A stretch of 56,156 nt of DNA, from contig VBAQ01000067.1 of NCBI GenBank assembly GCA_005883765.1, positions 1 to 56,156 of the forward strand, read 5' to 3'. Source of the DNA: Bacteroidota bacterium (GTDB taxonomy: Bacteria; Bacteroidota; Bacteroidia; Chitinophagales; Chitinophagaceae). A program made the position numbers and the translations under genes. Positions 33,404 through 41,742 of the stretch are shown one piece after another; position 1 is the stretch's first letter; every line of letters starts with the position of its first letter. Below the pieces are notes generated by a model. The model saw only the letters and a list, made by a program, of their open reading frames with translations, made no database searches and was not told the origin of the DNA.

Positions 33404-35866
33404 CTATTTTTGTTGTTGTTGACCGCCGCCAAGTCCACCACCACCCTGTGTACGCTGATTTTCTTCTTCAATACTTGTTTTACGTTGACGAGCTTGTTTT
33501 ATCTTGTTGTTACCAAAACGATAGTTGAAGTTTATCTTGAATTGCCTGCTTTCCCAACCACCATTTGCCTTCACTGTTTGTCCAGTGGTGTTGTTTGTTG
33601 CTGACCAGTGGAACGTGTTGAGAACATCACTGACCGTTGCTTTCACCGTGGCTTTGCCTTTCAAGACTCCCTGCTGTAAACCTACATCCAGACTACCGAG
33701 CTGTTTTGTTTTGAAAGCCCCTTGCCATACTGATGGCGCAGTGTAAAAACCGCTAAGCTCCGCAGTGGTCGTTTTTGACAGTTTGAATGTTTGTTGAGCA
33801 TAAATATTGAAAGAAAATACATCTACATCAACATGATAGTCCTTTGCATCTCCTTTGAATTTTGAATAGTAAGAATTGACATTGAAGAATAAACTGTAAA
33901 ATTTATACTGGACAGGCATGCTTACATTCAGGCTAACTATATTTTGGGTTGCCACGTTTTCATTTGTTATGAAAGCTTTTGTACCTTCGCTCTTCGGGAT
34001 CATTGTAAATACATCATTAACGTGGCTATAGTTCAAAGTTGTCGTCAACTTGTACTTATAAATATGAGTGATCCCAAAGCTGTTTGTGTACTGAGGCCGC
34101 AAATTTGGATTGCCTCTTTGAAAAGTATATTTATCGAGGTTGAATTCAAAAGGGTTTAAATTCTGGTAAGATGGCCGATCGATCCTGCGGCTATAACTAA
34201 AGCTCCACTGCTTCATTGGATTTTTGTTGAAGGTAACTGCCGCACTCGGAAAAGGATTTGTATAGCTTCTGTCCAACAATGAATCAATAGGTACATTGTT
34301 ACCAGAAGTATAATCATAACGGAAACCGACTGAATGACCCTTTGATTTTGTGTTCTCTACTCTTAGGCCAGCCTGGACCATCACACCTTTGAACTGGCGA
34401 TTATAATTTACATAGCCGGCGTTTATATTTTCCTTGTAGTTGAAATTGTTATGATTGTCTTCCAGCAGTCCGGAGTTGCTTTCAAAGAAACGTTGAAAAG
34501 TATTATCAGTTTTTACATAAGAGATCTTTCCACCATAACCCAACTTGCCCTTTTTGAAATTTTGCTCGTAATCAGCCTTGATAGAGTAAATATCAATATT
34601 GTAAGGCGTTAATGTGTTGTAAACTTCCTTAGACTTTAAATTAACTCCACTGGCATCATAGATATCATTAGGCTGGTATTGGTTATTTTTTCCATCGTAA
34701 AAACCGTAGTCCGCATCAATATTCAATTCATGGCCTGAGGTATCGGCGAAGCGGTAGTTGGCATTAAAGTTTACATTGTCTCTGTGACCTTTGCTTGCGT
34801 TATTTGCAATCAACAGGCGGTCTACTTGCTTCGAAGGCATGTAGGCTATATCAGTTTTACTCACATTGCTAAAACGGTTGTCGGAAAAATTGCCGTTTAC
34901 CATAATACCAAATGTGCTTTTCCTGGTCGCATAAAAATCGATTCCTGTTTTGAAGCCATGCGTTTCATTTTTATTCAACATGATTGTTTTCTGATCAAAT
35001 GAACTGTCGGCACTGGTAGTACGGTAAAGATTTAGTCTATTCTGATTCTTATTGTTGTTGTAATTATAACTAGCGAACACATTTATTTTTTTGTACCGAT
35101 AATTTAACGCTATGCCGCTGTTGTATTTGGCATAAGTACCGATATTCCACCCGGCATTTACGGAACCGTTGAATCCATAAGTCTTATTTTTTTTCAACCG
35201 GATATTAATGATACCGGCATTACCTGCGGCTTCGTATTTGGCTGAAGGATTCGTAATCAGCTCGATGGATTCTATCTGTGTCGACTGTAACGATTTGAGG
35301 TAATTGGCCAGGTCGGTTCCGGTTAACGGTGTAGGCTTACCGTCAATATACACTTGCACCCCATTTTTGCCACTCAAACTGATATTGTCGTCTTTGTCTA
35401 CCGTCACGCCAGGAGATTTTCTCAAGAGTTCAAGCGCATCGTTGCCGGTGGCATTGATAGTACCTTCCACATTTAGAATTGTTCTGTCAGCTTTTACCTC
35501 GACGATTGGTTTTTTAGTGGTCACGGTTACGCCTTTCAATTCACTGGCTATTCTATTTAACTGAAGCGCGGGAACGTTTGCCTGGGCGGCAGCCGTGTAC
35601 TCAAAACTGGTCGAATAGACTGGCTTATATCCCACATGCGATGCACTCACCAGGTAATGACCCGCTTTGATCCCGTCGAAAGAAAAATGACCTTCATTAT
35701 TGCTAACGGCCAGTTTTGCAACTGAAGAATCTTTTGCTTTCAGCAGCGAGATGGTTGAACCCGCCAAGGCCTTGCCTTCCTGGTCTTGGGTGTTTCCTGA
35801 GATCTGTTGAGCGAAACCTGAAACTGCAACCAGGAAACCAATCAATGATAATCCAAACTTTCTCAT
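33404..35866 (-). CDS. TonB-dependent receptor / outer-membrane beta-barrel family protein
   Basis: This 820-residue outer-membrane protein has a signal peptide (ending in SGFAQ near residue 19) and a CarboxypepD_reg-like domain (about 22-100, GNTQDQEGKALAGSTISLLKAKDSS). A short plug follows (about 118-225, KADRTILNVEGTINATGNDALELLRKSPGV and IELITNPSAKYEAAGNAGIINIRLKK). The rest is a barrel of the OMP_b-brl_3 type. The C-terminus is not the usual aromatic strand but a Gly/Gln-rich tail (GGGGLGGGQQQQK), seen in this subfamily. The substrate is unknown and no SusD partner is adjacent. Codon and base use match the neighbours. Confidence 0.85.
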   Translation of the reverse strand: MRKFGLSLIGFLVAVSGFAQQISGNTQDQEGKALAGSTISLLKAKDSSVAKLAVSNNEGHFSFDGIKAGHYLVSASHVGYKPVYSTSFEYTAAAQANVPALQLNRIASELKGVTVTTKKPIVEVKADRTILNVEGTINATGNDALELLRKSPGVTVDKDDNISLSGKNGVQVYIDGKPTPLTGTDLANYLKSLQSTQIESIELITNPSAKYEAAGNAGIINIRLKKNKTYGFNGSVNAGWNIGTYAKYNSGIALNYRYKKINVFASYNYNNNKNQNRLNLYRTTSADSSFDQKTIMLNKNETHGFKTGIDFYATRKSTFGIMVNGNFSDNRFSNVSKTDIAYMPSKQVDRLLIANNASKGHRDNVNFNANYRFADTSGHELNIDADYGFYDGKNNQYQPNDIYDASGVNLKSKEVYNTLTPYNIDIYSIKADYEQNFKKGKLGYGGKISYVKTDNTFQRFFESNSGLLEDNHNNFNYKENINAGYVNYNRQFKGVMVQAGLRVENTKSKGHSVGFRYDYTSGNNVPIDSLLDRSYTNPFPSAAVTFNKNPMKQWSFSYSRRIDRPSYQNLNPFEFNLDKYTFQRGNPNLRPQYTNSFGITHIYKYKLTTTLNYSHVNDVFTMIPKSEGTKAFITNENVATQNIVSLNVSMPVQYKFYSLFFNVNSYYSKFKGDAKDYHVDVDVFSFNIYAQQTFKLSKTTTAELSGFYTAPSVWQGAFKTKQLGSLDVGLQQGVLKGKATVKATVSDVLNTFHWSATNNTTGQTVKANGGWESRQFKINFNYRFGNNKIKQARQRKTSIEEENQRTQGGGGLGGGQQQQK

Positions 35867-36045
35867 AAAATTTATTTTTGAATGTCAAAACTATGTCTGC
35901 GTTCTTTGGCGGGGAATAGTTTTCCGGCTAAGAGCTGTTTTTGGGGCATGAATGGTAGAATACGCAGTCTTAATTGAAAAAAGTTTTCTTCGCGGTCATT
36001 TTCTTCTGGCTTTTATTCATATTTGCAACTCAAAATTGAACTATC

Positions 36046-36423
36046 ATGAATTTTCCTGCTGAGCTACGATATACAAAGGACCATGAATGGATAAAGTTGG
36101 ACGGTGACACCGCTGTTGTCGGGATAACCGATTTTGCCCAGAGAGAATTGGGAGATATAGTCTATGTTGAAGTAGAAACAATAGGTAAACAACTTGAATC
36201 TGGTGCTGTTTTCGGAACTGTGGAGGCAGTGAAGACCGTCTCCGATCTTTACCTCCCTGTGAGCGGAACTATAGAAGAATTAAATGCTGCCTTAGCGAAT
36301 GCTCCGGAACTAGTGAACAATGATCCCTATGGTGATGGCTGGATGGTAAGAGTGAGAATCAGCAACCCGGCAGATATTGAAACACTTCTGGACGCCAAGG
36401 CATATGAACAACTGGTTGGATGA
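36046..36423 (+). CDS. gcvH: Glycine cleavage system H protein
   Basis: This 125-residue lipoyl carrier shuttles the aminomethyl group among the P, T and L proteins of the glycine cleavage system. The lipoylation lysine is K63 in [13 protein letters not shown]. The N-terminal [34 protein letters not shown] is typical, as is the C-terminal [15 protein letters not shown]. No other gcv gene is in the window; in this phylum gcvH is often apart from gcvP and gcvT. Confidence 0.96.
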   Translation: MNFPAELRYTKDHEWIKLDGDTAVVGITDFAQRELGDIVYVEVETIGKQLESGAVFGTVEAVKTVSDLYLPVSGTIEELNAALANAPELVNNDPYGDGWMVRVRISNPADIETLLDAKAYEQLVG

Positions 36424-36485
36424 GCTATTCATCGCATTTCAGTCAATTTTATTCATCATCAATTTTTGTATCTTTCGTTAACTAA

Positions 36486-37028
36486 TTGAGCGCCTACACG
36501 AAATACAGTGAACAGGAACTGGTAGCCCTGCTTCTTCAGCAAAATGACCAGGCATTTAGTTATCTATACGATAACTATTCGCCGGCGCTATTCGGGATCA
36601 TTAATCAAATCGTTCCAGATAAGGAGTTGGCCAGCGATGTTTTACAGGACGTCTTCATTAATATTTGGCGAAAGATCAGGTCGTACGACCAGACGAAGGG
36701 ACGTTTGTTTACATGGATGCTGAACATTGCCCGCAATGCAGCGATCGATAAACTCAGATCGAGGCCGTACCAGGATAATCTTAAAAACCAACCGCTGGCG
36801 GAAAACGTAAATAGTACTGCGGCAAACTCTGTGATTGGACCCCAGGTGAACGATGTAGGCTTGAAAAAATTGATAAACAAACTAAAGGATGAGTACAGAG
36901 TGCTAATAGACTTGTCCTATTTTCAGGGTTTTACGCACGAGGAGATTGCCAAATTGCTAAATATTCCGTTGGGCACAGTAAAAACGAGAATAAGAAGTGC
37001 ATTAATTCAGTTAAGAACATTGATTTGA
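36486..37028 (+). CDS. RNA polymerase ECF sigma factor (SigK-like), TTG start
   Basis: This 180-residue ECF sigma factor has region 2 at about residues 22-90 (YDNYSPALFGIINQIV, ELASDVLQDVFINIWRKIRSYD, LFTWMLNIARNAAIDKLRS). Region 4 lies at about 125-178 (YRVLIDLSYFQGFTHEEIAKLL, then PLGTVKTRIRSALIQLR). An in-frame TAA at 36483 and the lack of a suitable ATG make TTG at 36486 the likely start, which may keep expression low. A TATCTTTC sequence (36469-36476), one mismatch from TAnnTTTG, lies just upstream. The anti-sigma gene follows with only three bases between. Confidence 0.92.
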   Translation: MSAYTKYSEQELVALLLQQNDQAFSYLYDNYSPALFGIINQIVPDKELASDVLQDVFINIWRKIRSYDQTKGRLFTWMLNIARNAAIDKLRSRPYQDNLKNQPLAENVNSTAANSVIGPQVNDVGLKKLINKLKDEYRVLIDLSYFQGFTHEEIAKLLNIPLGTVKTRIRSALIQLRTLI

Positions 37029-37031
37029 AAG

Positions 37032-37814
37032 GTGAACATACAGGAATACATATCGAGTGGAATTGTTGAAAGCTATGTGCTGGGTCTTGCTTCGCCAGAA
37101 GAAAGGATCGAGTTTGAAGAGATGTGTGCTCAACATCCCGAGCTGGTTGAGGCGAGAAATAATTTTGAATTGTCCTTGGAAGAACAAGCAAGGAAAAATG
37201 TAGTGCCGCCGCCGATGGGTGCCAAGGAGAAGATTTTGTCTGCCATACAGCAAAGTTCTGCATCTAAGACCTCTAAATTAATCAGCATGGAACCAACAAC
37301 CCGAAGATCATCCGGCTTGCGCTGGATAGCTGCAGCTGCGATCATTCTATTCCTGGTGGGAGGCTTTCTTGCCTTCAAATTTTACAATGAAAATAAAGAT
37401 CTAAAAACGGAATTAAGATCTTCACAAGACGCGCAAGCGCAACTTGACCAGCGTTTGAAAAAAATGGAAGACGAGGAGAAGGTCATGAACGATCCTCACA
37501 CAACCGTTGTAAATATGGTGGGATTGCAAGGTTCGCCTCTATCAGCCAACATCTACTGGGACAGCACGTCTGCAAATGTTTATATGATTGTGAAGAATAT
37601 GCCAAAACTTCCCTCAGACAAACAATATCAATTATGGGCTTTGATCGATAAGAAACCTGTTGACCTGGGTTTGTTTGATGGCGGAGAAAAGGTGATCTTG
37701 AAAATGAACAACACACAGAAAGCAGACGCTTTTGCTATTACTATCGAAAATCGCGGCAATACAGGTGGCCCTAATCTCCAGGAATTGCAATCGATGGGGA
37801 AGGCTAAACTTTGA
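37032..37814 (+). CDS. Anti-sigma factor, RskA family
   Basis: This 260-residue protein has an N-terminal cytosolic anti-sigma domain (about 1-75, SYVLGLASPEERIEFEEMCAQHPELVEA). One transmembrane helix lies at about 97-116, and a short coiled coil follows (LRSSQDAQAQLDQRLKKMEDEE). The C-terminal periplasmic RskA domain is at about 155-260 (YMIVKNMPKLPSDKQYQLWALIDKKPVDLGLFDG). It would hold the adjacent sigma factor inactive at the membrane and release it upon an envelope signal. It starts with GTG three bases after the sigma stop codon, so the two are translationally coupled. Confidence 0.9.
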   Translation: MNIQEYISSGIVESYVLGLASPEERIEFEEMCAQHPELVEARNNFELSLEEQARKNVVPPPMGAKEKILSAIQQSSASKTSKLISMEPTTRRSSGLRWIAAAAIILFLVGGFLAFKFYNENKDLKTELRSSQDAQAQLDQRLKKMEDEEKVMNDPHTTVVNMVGLQGSPLSANIYWDSTSANVYMIVKNMPKLPSDKQYQLWALIDKKPVDLGLFDGGEKVILKMNNTQKADAFAITIENRGNTGGPNLQELQSMGKAKL

Positions 37815-37957
37815 CAAACAATCAAATTCTACTCACGTAGCTTGTCGCCTGATTATTCTACGATCGTGCAATGACTCTTCGGGTCCGCGTCGTTGCGTAC
37901 CAATCGCATGGAAATCGGGCTCATTTCTTTTCTTATACTTGCACCACAATTCTTTAC

Positions 37958-38329
37958 TTGAAAAAAATTCCACCCATTTTGCCGGCGGTGTCCTGGCTGA
38001 TTTTCACCACGGTTTTACTATGCCTGCCAGGCTCGGCGTTTCCAAAGGAAAATTGGTTTGATAAGATTTGGCTTGATAAGTGGATCCACGTAGCGCTTTT
38101 TGCAACTCTGGTTTTTCTTTGGTGTCAAATTGTGTCGGGTCTGCCGCCAGACAAAAGGCGCCGTTATTGGCAAATAGCCTTTTACTTTTTTTTATATGGA
38201 ATTATTATGGAATTTATCCAGAAGTTTTTTATACCCAACCGGTCTTTTGATCTGGGAGATATCATTGCAGATGGAGTGGGATGCGTAGTAGGGGTATTCG
38301 TATCAACAAAAAGGTATATAAAAAAATAG
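37958..38329 (+). CDS. VanZ-like family membrane protein
   Basis: This 123-residue protein has about four transmembrane segments and matches the VanZ-like family. It has the DKWIHVALFATLVFLWCQI helix, a basic loop (PDKRRRYWQ), then GIIMEFIQKFFIPNRSFDLGDIIADGVGCVVGV, where the E-F-Q-x(5)-R-x-x-D-x-x-D pattern is the family signature. The frame is open upstream to 37871, but the extra residues are polar and unlike the family. I therefore place the start at TTG 37958, giving MKKIPPILPAVSW. A TATACTTG box (one mismatch from TAnnTTTG) lies just upstream at about 37934. The function of the family is not well known. Confidence 0.8.
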   Translation: MKKIPPILPAVSWLIFTTVLLCLPGSAFPKENWFDKIWLDKWIHVALFATLVFLWCQIVSGLPPDKRRRYWQIAFYFFLYGIIMEFIQKFFIPNRSFDLGDIIADGVGCVVGVFVSTKRYIKK

Positions 38330-38350
38330 ACCCCTGTAGAAACAGGGGTC
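38320..38350 (-). terminator. Minus-strand intrinsic terminator
   Basis: GACCCCTG/CAGGGGTC (38350-38343 with 38336-38329) forms a perfect 8-bp stem with a six-base loop. On the minus strand it is followed by TA and a run of seven T (38326-38320). The plus strand has no T-run. It lies about 240 bases past the prfA stop codon and overlaps the last codon of the VanZ-like gene. It may end prfA read-through or a separate small transcript. Confidence 0.7.
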
Positions 38351-38586
38351 GCAACCAAAACTAACTGCTTATGAGAAAATTGACTGCTTTATTGAGAAGA
38401 ACTTTATTGTATAACGCAAAATTACTGCCAATAGTATGAAGTTCGCTGTTAACGAATTTCTAAAGAATTTCACTTAGAAATTCCACTTCGTAAATCCTGC
38501 TGAAAAGAGCTTTCACCTATCAAACACACACAAAAATATAATAAAACATCGTGCCAGTTTGGGAAAGGAATGGCAGGCTTCGTCTG

Positions 38587-39651
38587 TTAATTTTGACGGG
38601 CTAACTTTTCTGCATTTTCCGCAAATTGTAAGGCATCAATAAAATCCTGAATATCACCATTCATAACTGCATCAAGATTGTACGAAGTATAATTGATTCG
38701 GTGGTCCGTTACTCTTCCCTGGGGAAAATTGTAAGTTCTGATCTTTGCACTGCGATCGCCAGTGCTTACCAGGCTTTTCCTGTGGCGGGCAATTTCTTCC
38801 TCCTGCCTGCGAACTTGCTCTTCATATAATTTTGTCCGCAACATTTGCATTGCTTTTTCCCGATTTCCGAGCTGTGTTCTTTCCGTTTGGCACATCACAA
38901 CAGTTCCTGTTGGGATATGTGTTAGGATAACCTTTGTCTCAACTTTATTTACATTCTGTCCGCCGGCACCACCGCTCCGGGCTGTTTCCATCTTCACATC
39001 ACTTTCCCTTAAATCAAAATCCACCTCTTCCGCCTCAGGCATGATAGCAACCGTCGCAGCAGATGTATGCACGCGGCCGCTGGCTTCTGTGTCAGGTACA
39101 CGTTGCACACGATGCACTCCACTTTCAAATTTCATGGTTCCATAGACGTCATCTCCTGTTACCTCTACCTGCACTTCCTTATAACCACCGACCGTACCCT
39201 CACTCTCACTTAGTATCGCCGTTCTCCAGCCCCGTCTTTCACAATACTTCAAGTACATGCGTAACAAATCGCCAGCAAACAAACTTGCTTCGTCACCGCC
39301 AGTACCGGCACGGATTTCAAGAATTGCATTCTTTTCGTCCTGCGGATCCTTTGGAATCAGCAGCTGTCGTATATAAGATTCCAGCTTTTGTTTTCTTTCC
39401 TCGAGATAAGGTGCTTCTTCTTTAGCCAATTCTCTCATCTCGTCATCGTCACCGTTTAAAGCCTCTTTGTAAAATTCAATGTCATCCAGGATTTTTTTGT
39501 ACTCGCTGTGAGCATTGACGATTTTCTCCAGGCTGCGGTATTCTTTACTAGTAGCAGCGAATCTTTTGTTGTCATTCACAATTTCGGGGTTAGTCAATGC
39601 GACACCCAACTGGTCAAATCTCGCTTTTATCGCTTCTAACTTGTCTAGCAT
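38587..39651 (-). CDS. prfA: Peptide chain release factor 1
   Basis: This 354-residue release factor recognises UAA and UAG and releases the finished peptide. The catalytic GGQ is in [16 protein letters not shown] (about residues 216-231). The RF1-type PxT stop-codon motif is P-D-T in [23 protein letters not shown], just before. The N-terminal helical domain begins [15 protein letters not shown]. The frame is open upstream to 39702, but that would start upstream of an exact TAnnTTTG box at 39671-39664 and would add an atypical basic leader, so I use 39651. Confidence 0.95.
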   Translation of the reverse strand: MLDKLEAIKARFDQLGVALTNPEIVNDNKRFAATSKEYRSLEKIVNAHSEYKKILDDIEFYKEALNGDDDEMRELAKEEAPYLEERKQKLESYIRQLLIPKDPQDEKNAILEIRAGTGGDEASLFAGDLLRMYLKYCERRGWRTAILSESEGTVGGYKEVQVEVTGDDVYGTMKFESGVHRVQRVPDTEASGRVHTSAATVAIMPEAEEVDFDLRESDVKMETARSGGAGGQNVNKVETKVILTHIPTGTVVMCQTERTQLGNREKAMQMLRTKLYEEQVRRQEEEIARHRKSLVSTGDRSAKIRTYNFPQGRVTDHRINYTSYNLDAVMNGDIQDFIDALQFAENAEKLARQN

Positions 39652-39663
39652 AAATTTGGGTTG

Positions 39664-39671
39664 CAAAGTTA
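39664..39671 (-). promoter_or_regulatory. -7 promoter element of prfA, overlapping the divergent amidohydrolase promoter region
   Basis: TAACTTTG on the minus strand matches TAnnTTTG exactly, 13 bases before the prfA ATG. The start codons of prfA (39651) and the divergent amidohydrolase (39689) are only 37 bases apart, so the two genes share this short region. Confidence 0.5.
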
Positions 39672-39688
39672 ACTGTTTGCTTCTTTTT

Positions 39689-40916
39689 ATGAGCTTTCGC
39701 AAATTCCAGGCTGATCAATTATTTACGGGGTATGAATTATTAAGCGGTGACCATGTTTTAATTGCTAATGAAAAAGGCAAAATAGAAGACATTGTGATGG
39801 AATCGAATGCCGGGGATGATGTTCAAAAATTTAAAGGCATTGTCACTCCCGGCCTCATTAATTGTCATTGTCACCTGGAATTGAGTCATCTCAAAAATGT
39901 AATCCCACCGCACACCGGTCTCATTGAATTTCTTTGTTCCGTCGTGACAAAGAGAAATTTCGATCCCACAGTGATACAAGAAGAAATTGCAAAAGGCGAA
40001 AAAGAAATGTATGAGAATGGAATTGTCGCGGTGGGAGATATTGGGAACACAGCTGATACAGCTGAACTAAAATCAAAGAGTAAAATAAGATGGCAAAATT
40101 TTGTCGAAGTGATCAGTTTTACGGATGAAAAATCAGAAGAAAATATTGCACACTATCGTTCCATCTTAAATACCTACAACAAAATCCGAAGTCCCCGCCT
40201 GACTGACGCAGTCGGGCAGGCGAAATCCTCTGCCCGTCCGGCAGGCGAGGAAATCCGAAATTCTCTTGTACCACATGCATCATACAGTATCAGTCCCAAA
40301 ACGTTTAAAATCATTAATGACCTAACTAAGAATCAAATTATTTCGATTCACAACCAGGAACATCCCGCCGAAGACGAGCTATACAAAACGGGTGGCGGGG
40401 ATTTTTTGAAGCTATTTAAGATCTTCGGATCAATCTCCGTTCCCCGTTACAGGTAAAACAAGTATTCGATCCTACCTGCCGTATTTCAAAAATGGACAGA
40501 CAATTCTTTTGATCCACAACACATACATGGCTGAAGAAGATATAGTTTGGGCAAACGACTACGTGAAAGAACATGGACTACGGCTTGTCTACTGCCTTTG
40601 TCCGAATGCCAATTTGTATATTGAAAACAGGTTGCCTCCAATTGAATTATTTGTCAAGCACAATTGTCATCTTGTGCTGGGAACAGACAGTTACAGTAGT
40701 AACTGGCAATTAAGCATTGCAAAAGAAATAAGGGCGATCACAGCGGTGCCACAATTCGAAAGTGCGGCATCGGTTATTCGTGCTTTACAATGGGCAACTA
40801 TCAATGGGGCCAAAGCCCTGCAATGGCATGACGAATTAGGAAGTTTTGAAAAAGGTAAGACCCCAGGAGTCACCCTAATAAATAGTAGCGACTGGAGTTC
40901 AAAAAAATTAGTTTAA
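39689..40916 (+). pseudogene. Amidohydrolase (cytosine/aminodeoxyfutalosine deaminase-like), one-base frameshift
   Basis: Two frames together encode one metal-dependent amidohydrolase. The first (from ATG 39689) carries the HxH metal motif in GLINCHCHLELSHL, then LVPHASYSISP and IHNQEHPAEDE; it stops at 40456. The second continues with GKTSIRSYLPYF, LLIHNTYMAEED, LVYCLCPNANLYIENRLPP and LGTDSYSSN (catalytic Asp) and ends at 40916. Removing one C from the CCCC run at 40442-40445 restores a single 408-codon frame (SISVPVTGKTSIRSYL), so the lesion is a one-base insertion, real or a sequencing error. The restored protein resembles the TrzA/AtzA and aminodeoxyfutalosine deaminase group. It also carries a 69-bp in-frame repeat insertion (40182-40259). 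The last nine bases overlap recO, convergently. Confidence 0.85.
40182..40259. repeat. 69-bp palindromic miniature insertion with 9-bp flanking direct repeat
   Basis: AAATCCGAA occurs at 40182-40190 and again at 40251-40259, exactly 69 bases apart (23 codons). Between them lies a GC-rich segment with two hairpins. The first has arms CGCCTG/CAGGCG with GACTG-ACG-CAGTC inside; the second is CTGCC-N5-GGCAG. In the protein it adds a basic, low-complexity stretch (SPRLTDAVGQAKSSARPAGEE) between two parts of the fold. The flanking repeat looks like a target-site duplication, and similar short palindromes occur in Bacteroidota intergenic DNA. Confidence 0.65.
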
Positions 40917-41654
40917 TATCTCCCTGAGTACCGGCAAAGTTTTCATTGTTCCAAAGTCCTGGATATGAAAACCAAAGTAAGTTTCATATGCATACAAAAG
41001 ATTGCGGCGAAAATCATGATTTAGTTTCATGTGTTCCAGTTCTGCCGGTTGCGAAACTTTTAACAATTGCGAAGTAATGGCCGACTGCTTATCTTCCAAA
41101 AAGTGTGGATGAGTTGGTCGTTCACTTAAAAACATTCCTTCGTGCAGATCAAGAAAAGGCTTTTTTATTGAATACTCGCCATTTATCCGAAAGCCGAGAA
41201 ATGACGCCAGATGTAAAGAAAAAAACAAAGCGAAATTTGCCGCTACTGTCTCACTGGTTTCATCTAAGAACAAAAAAGCATTTTCAGCAAAATGAAAAAG
41301 TTCTTCGTTGGATTCTGGCTGCTTCAGGCATTTTGTGAGTAATTCGACCATGAACAAAGCCACTGCGTTTTTCCTTATGTCGGAAAAAATATGTTCGTAC
41401 AAATAATTCCACTTGAATTCTTTGATACGCTGAAGGTTTCTTAAGTCGTTGTGATAGACAATTAAGTCAAGGATAGAGGCCGGTTGAAACATGTTTGCCT
41501 TTCCACTGCCTTTTATTGTTGAAACTCTGACGCCATTTACCAAATAGGATTGAATGCCGAAAAGTTCAGTGAAAATAGTAACGATCAAACTGGTTTCTCC
41601 GTATTTCACTGACCGAAGAACAATCCCTTTTGTTTTATGAAGTTTCTGAGACAA
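40908..41654 (-). CDS. recO: DNA repair protein RecO
   Basis: This 248-residue protein of the RecFOR recombination-mediator system loads RecA onto gapped DNA. The N-terminal OB-fold begins KLHKTKGIVLRSVKYGETSLIVTIFTELFGIQSYLVNGVR, typical of RecO. The helical C-terminal part includes ALFMVELLTKCLKQPESNEELFHFAENAFLFLD and SFLGFRINGEYS. No zinc-binding cysteine cluster is present, as in other Bacteroidota RecO proteins. It lies downstream of porZ on the same strand, with an 18-bp palindrome between, and its end overlaps the amidohydrolase by nine bases. Confidence 0.9.
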   Translation of the reverse strand: MSQKLHKTKGIVLRSVKYGETSLIVTIFTELFGIQSYLVNGVRVSTIKGSGKANMFQPASILDLIVYHNDLRNLQRIKEFKWNYLYEHIFSDIRKNAVALFMVELLTKCLKQPESNEELFHFAENAFLFLDETSETVAANFALFFSLHLASFLGFRINGEYSIKKPFLDLHEGMFLSERPTHPHFLEDKQSAITSQLLKVSQPAELEHMKLNHDFRRNLLYAYETYFGFHIQDFGTMKTLPVLREILN

Positions 41655-41705
41655 GCTAAATAGAATTCAGAATAATGACGGTCGGCCCAATGGAATTTCA
41701 ATCGG

Positions 41706-41723
41706 TCCCGATAGCTATCGGGA
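41706..41723. repeat. 18-bp perfect palindrome
   Basis: TCCCGATAGCTATCGGGA is fully self-complementary and lies alone in the gap between recO and porZ. It has no adjacent T-run. I recall palindromes of this wording being frequent in Bacteroidota genomes, but I could not check this. It could be a protein-binding site or a dispersed repeat. Confidence 0.6.
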
Positions 41724-41742
41724 GACTAACGCTGGTCATATA

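Noticed and set aside
37834-37868. Inverted repeat CACGTAG/CTACG-AT-CGTG after the anti-sigma gene
   Set aside because: Imperfect with a 17-base loop and no T-run; not strong enough to call a terminator or operator.
39515-39688. N-terminal extension of the amidohydrolase frame
   Set aside because: It is antisense to the start of prfA and covers prfA's promoter; the family N-terminus begins at 39689.
39652-39702. Longer prfA start at 39702
   Set aside because: It lies upstream of an exact TAnnTTTG box and adds a basic leader unlike RF1; [12 protein letters not shown] at 39651 fits the family.
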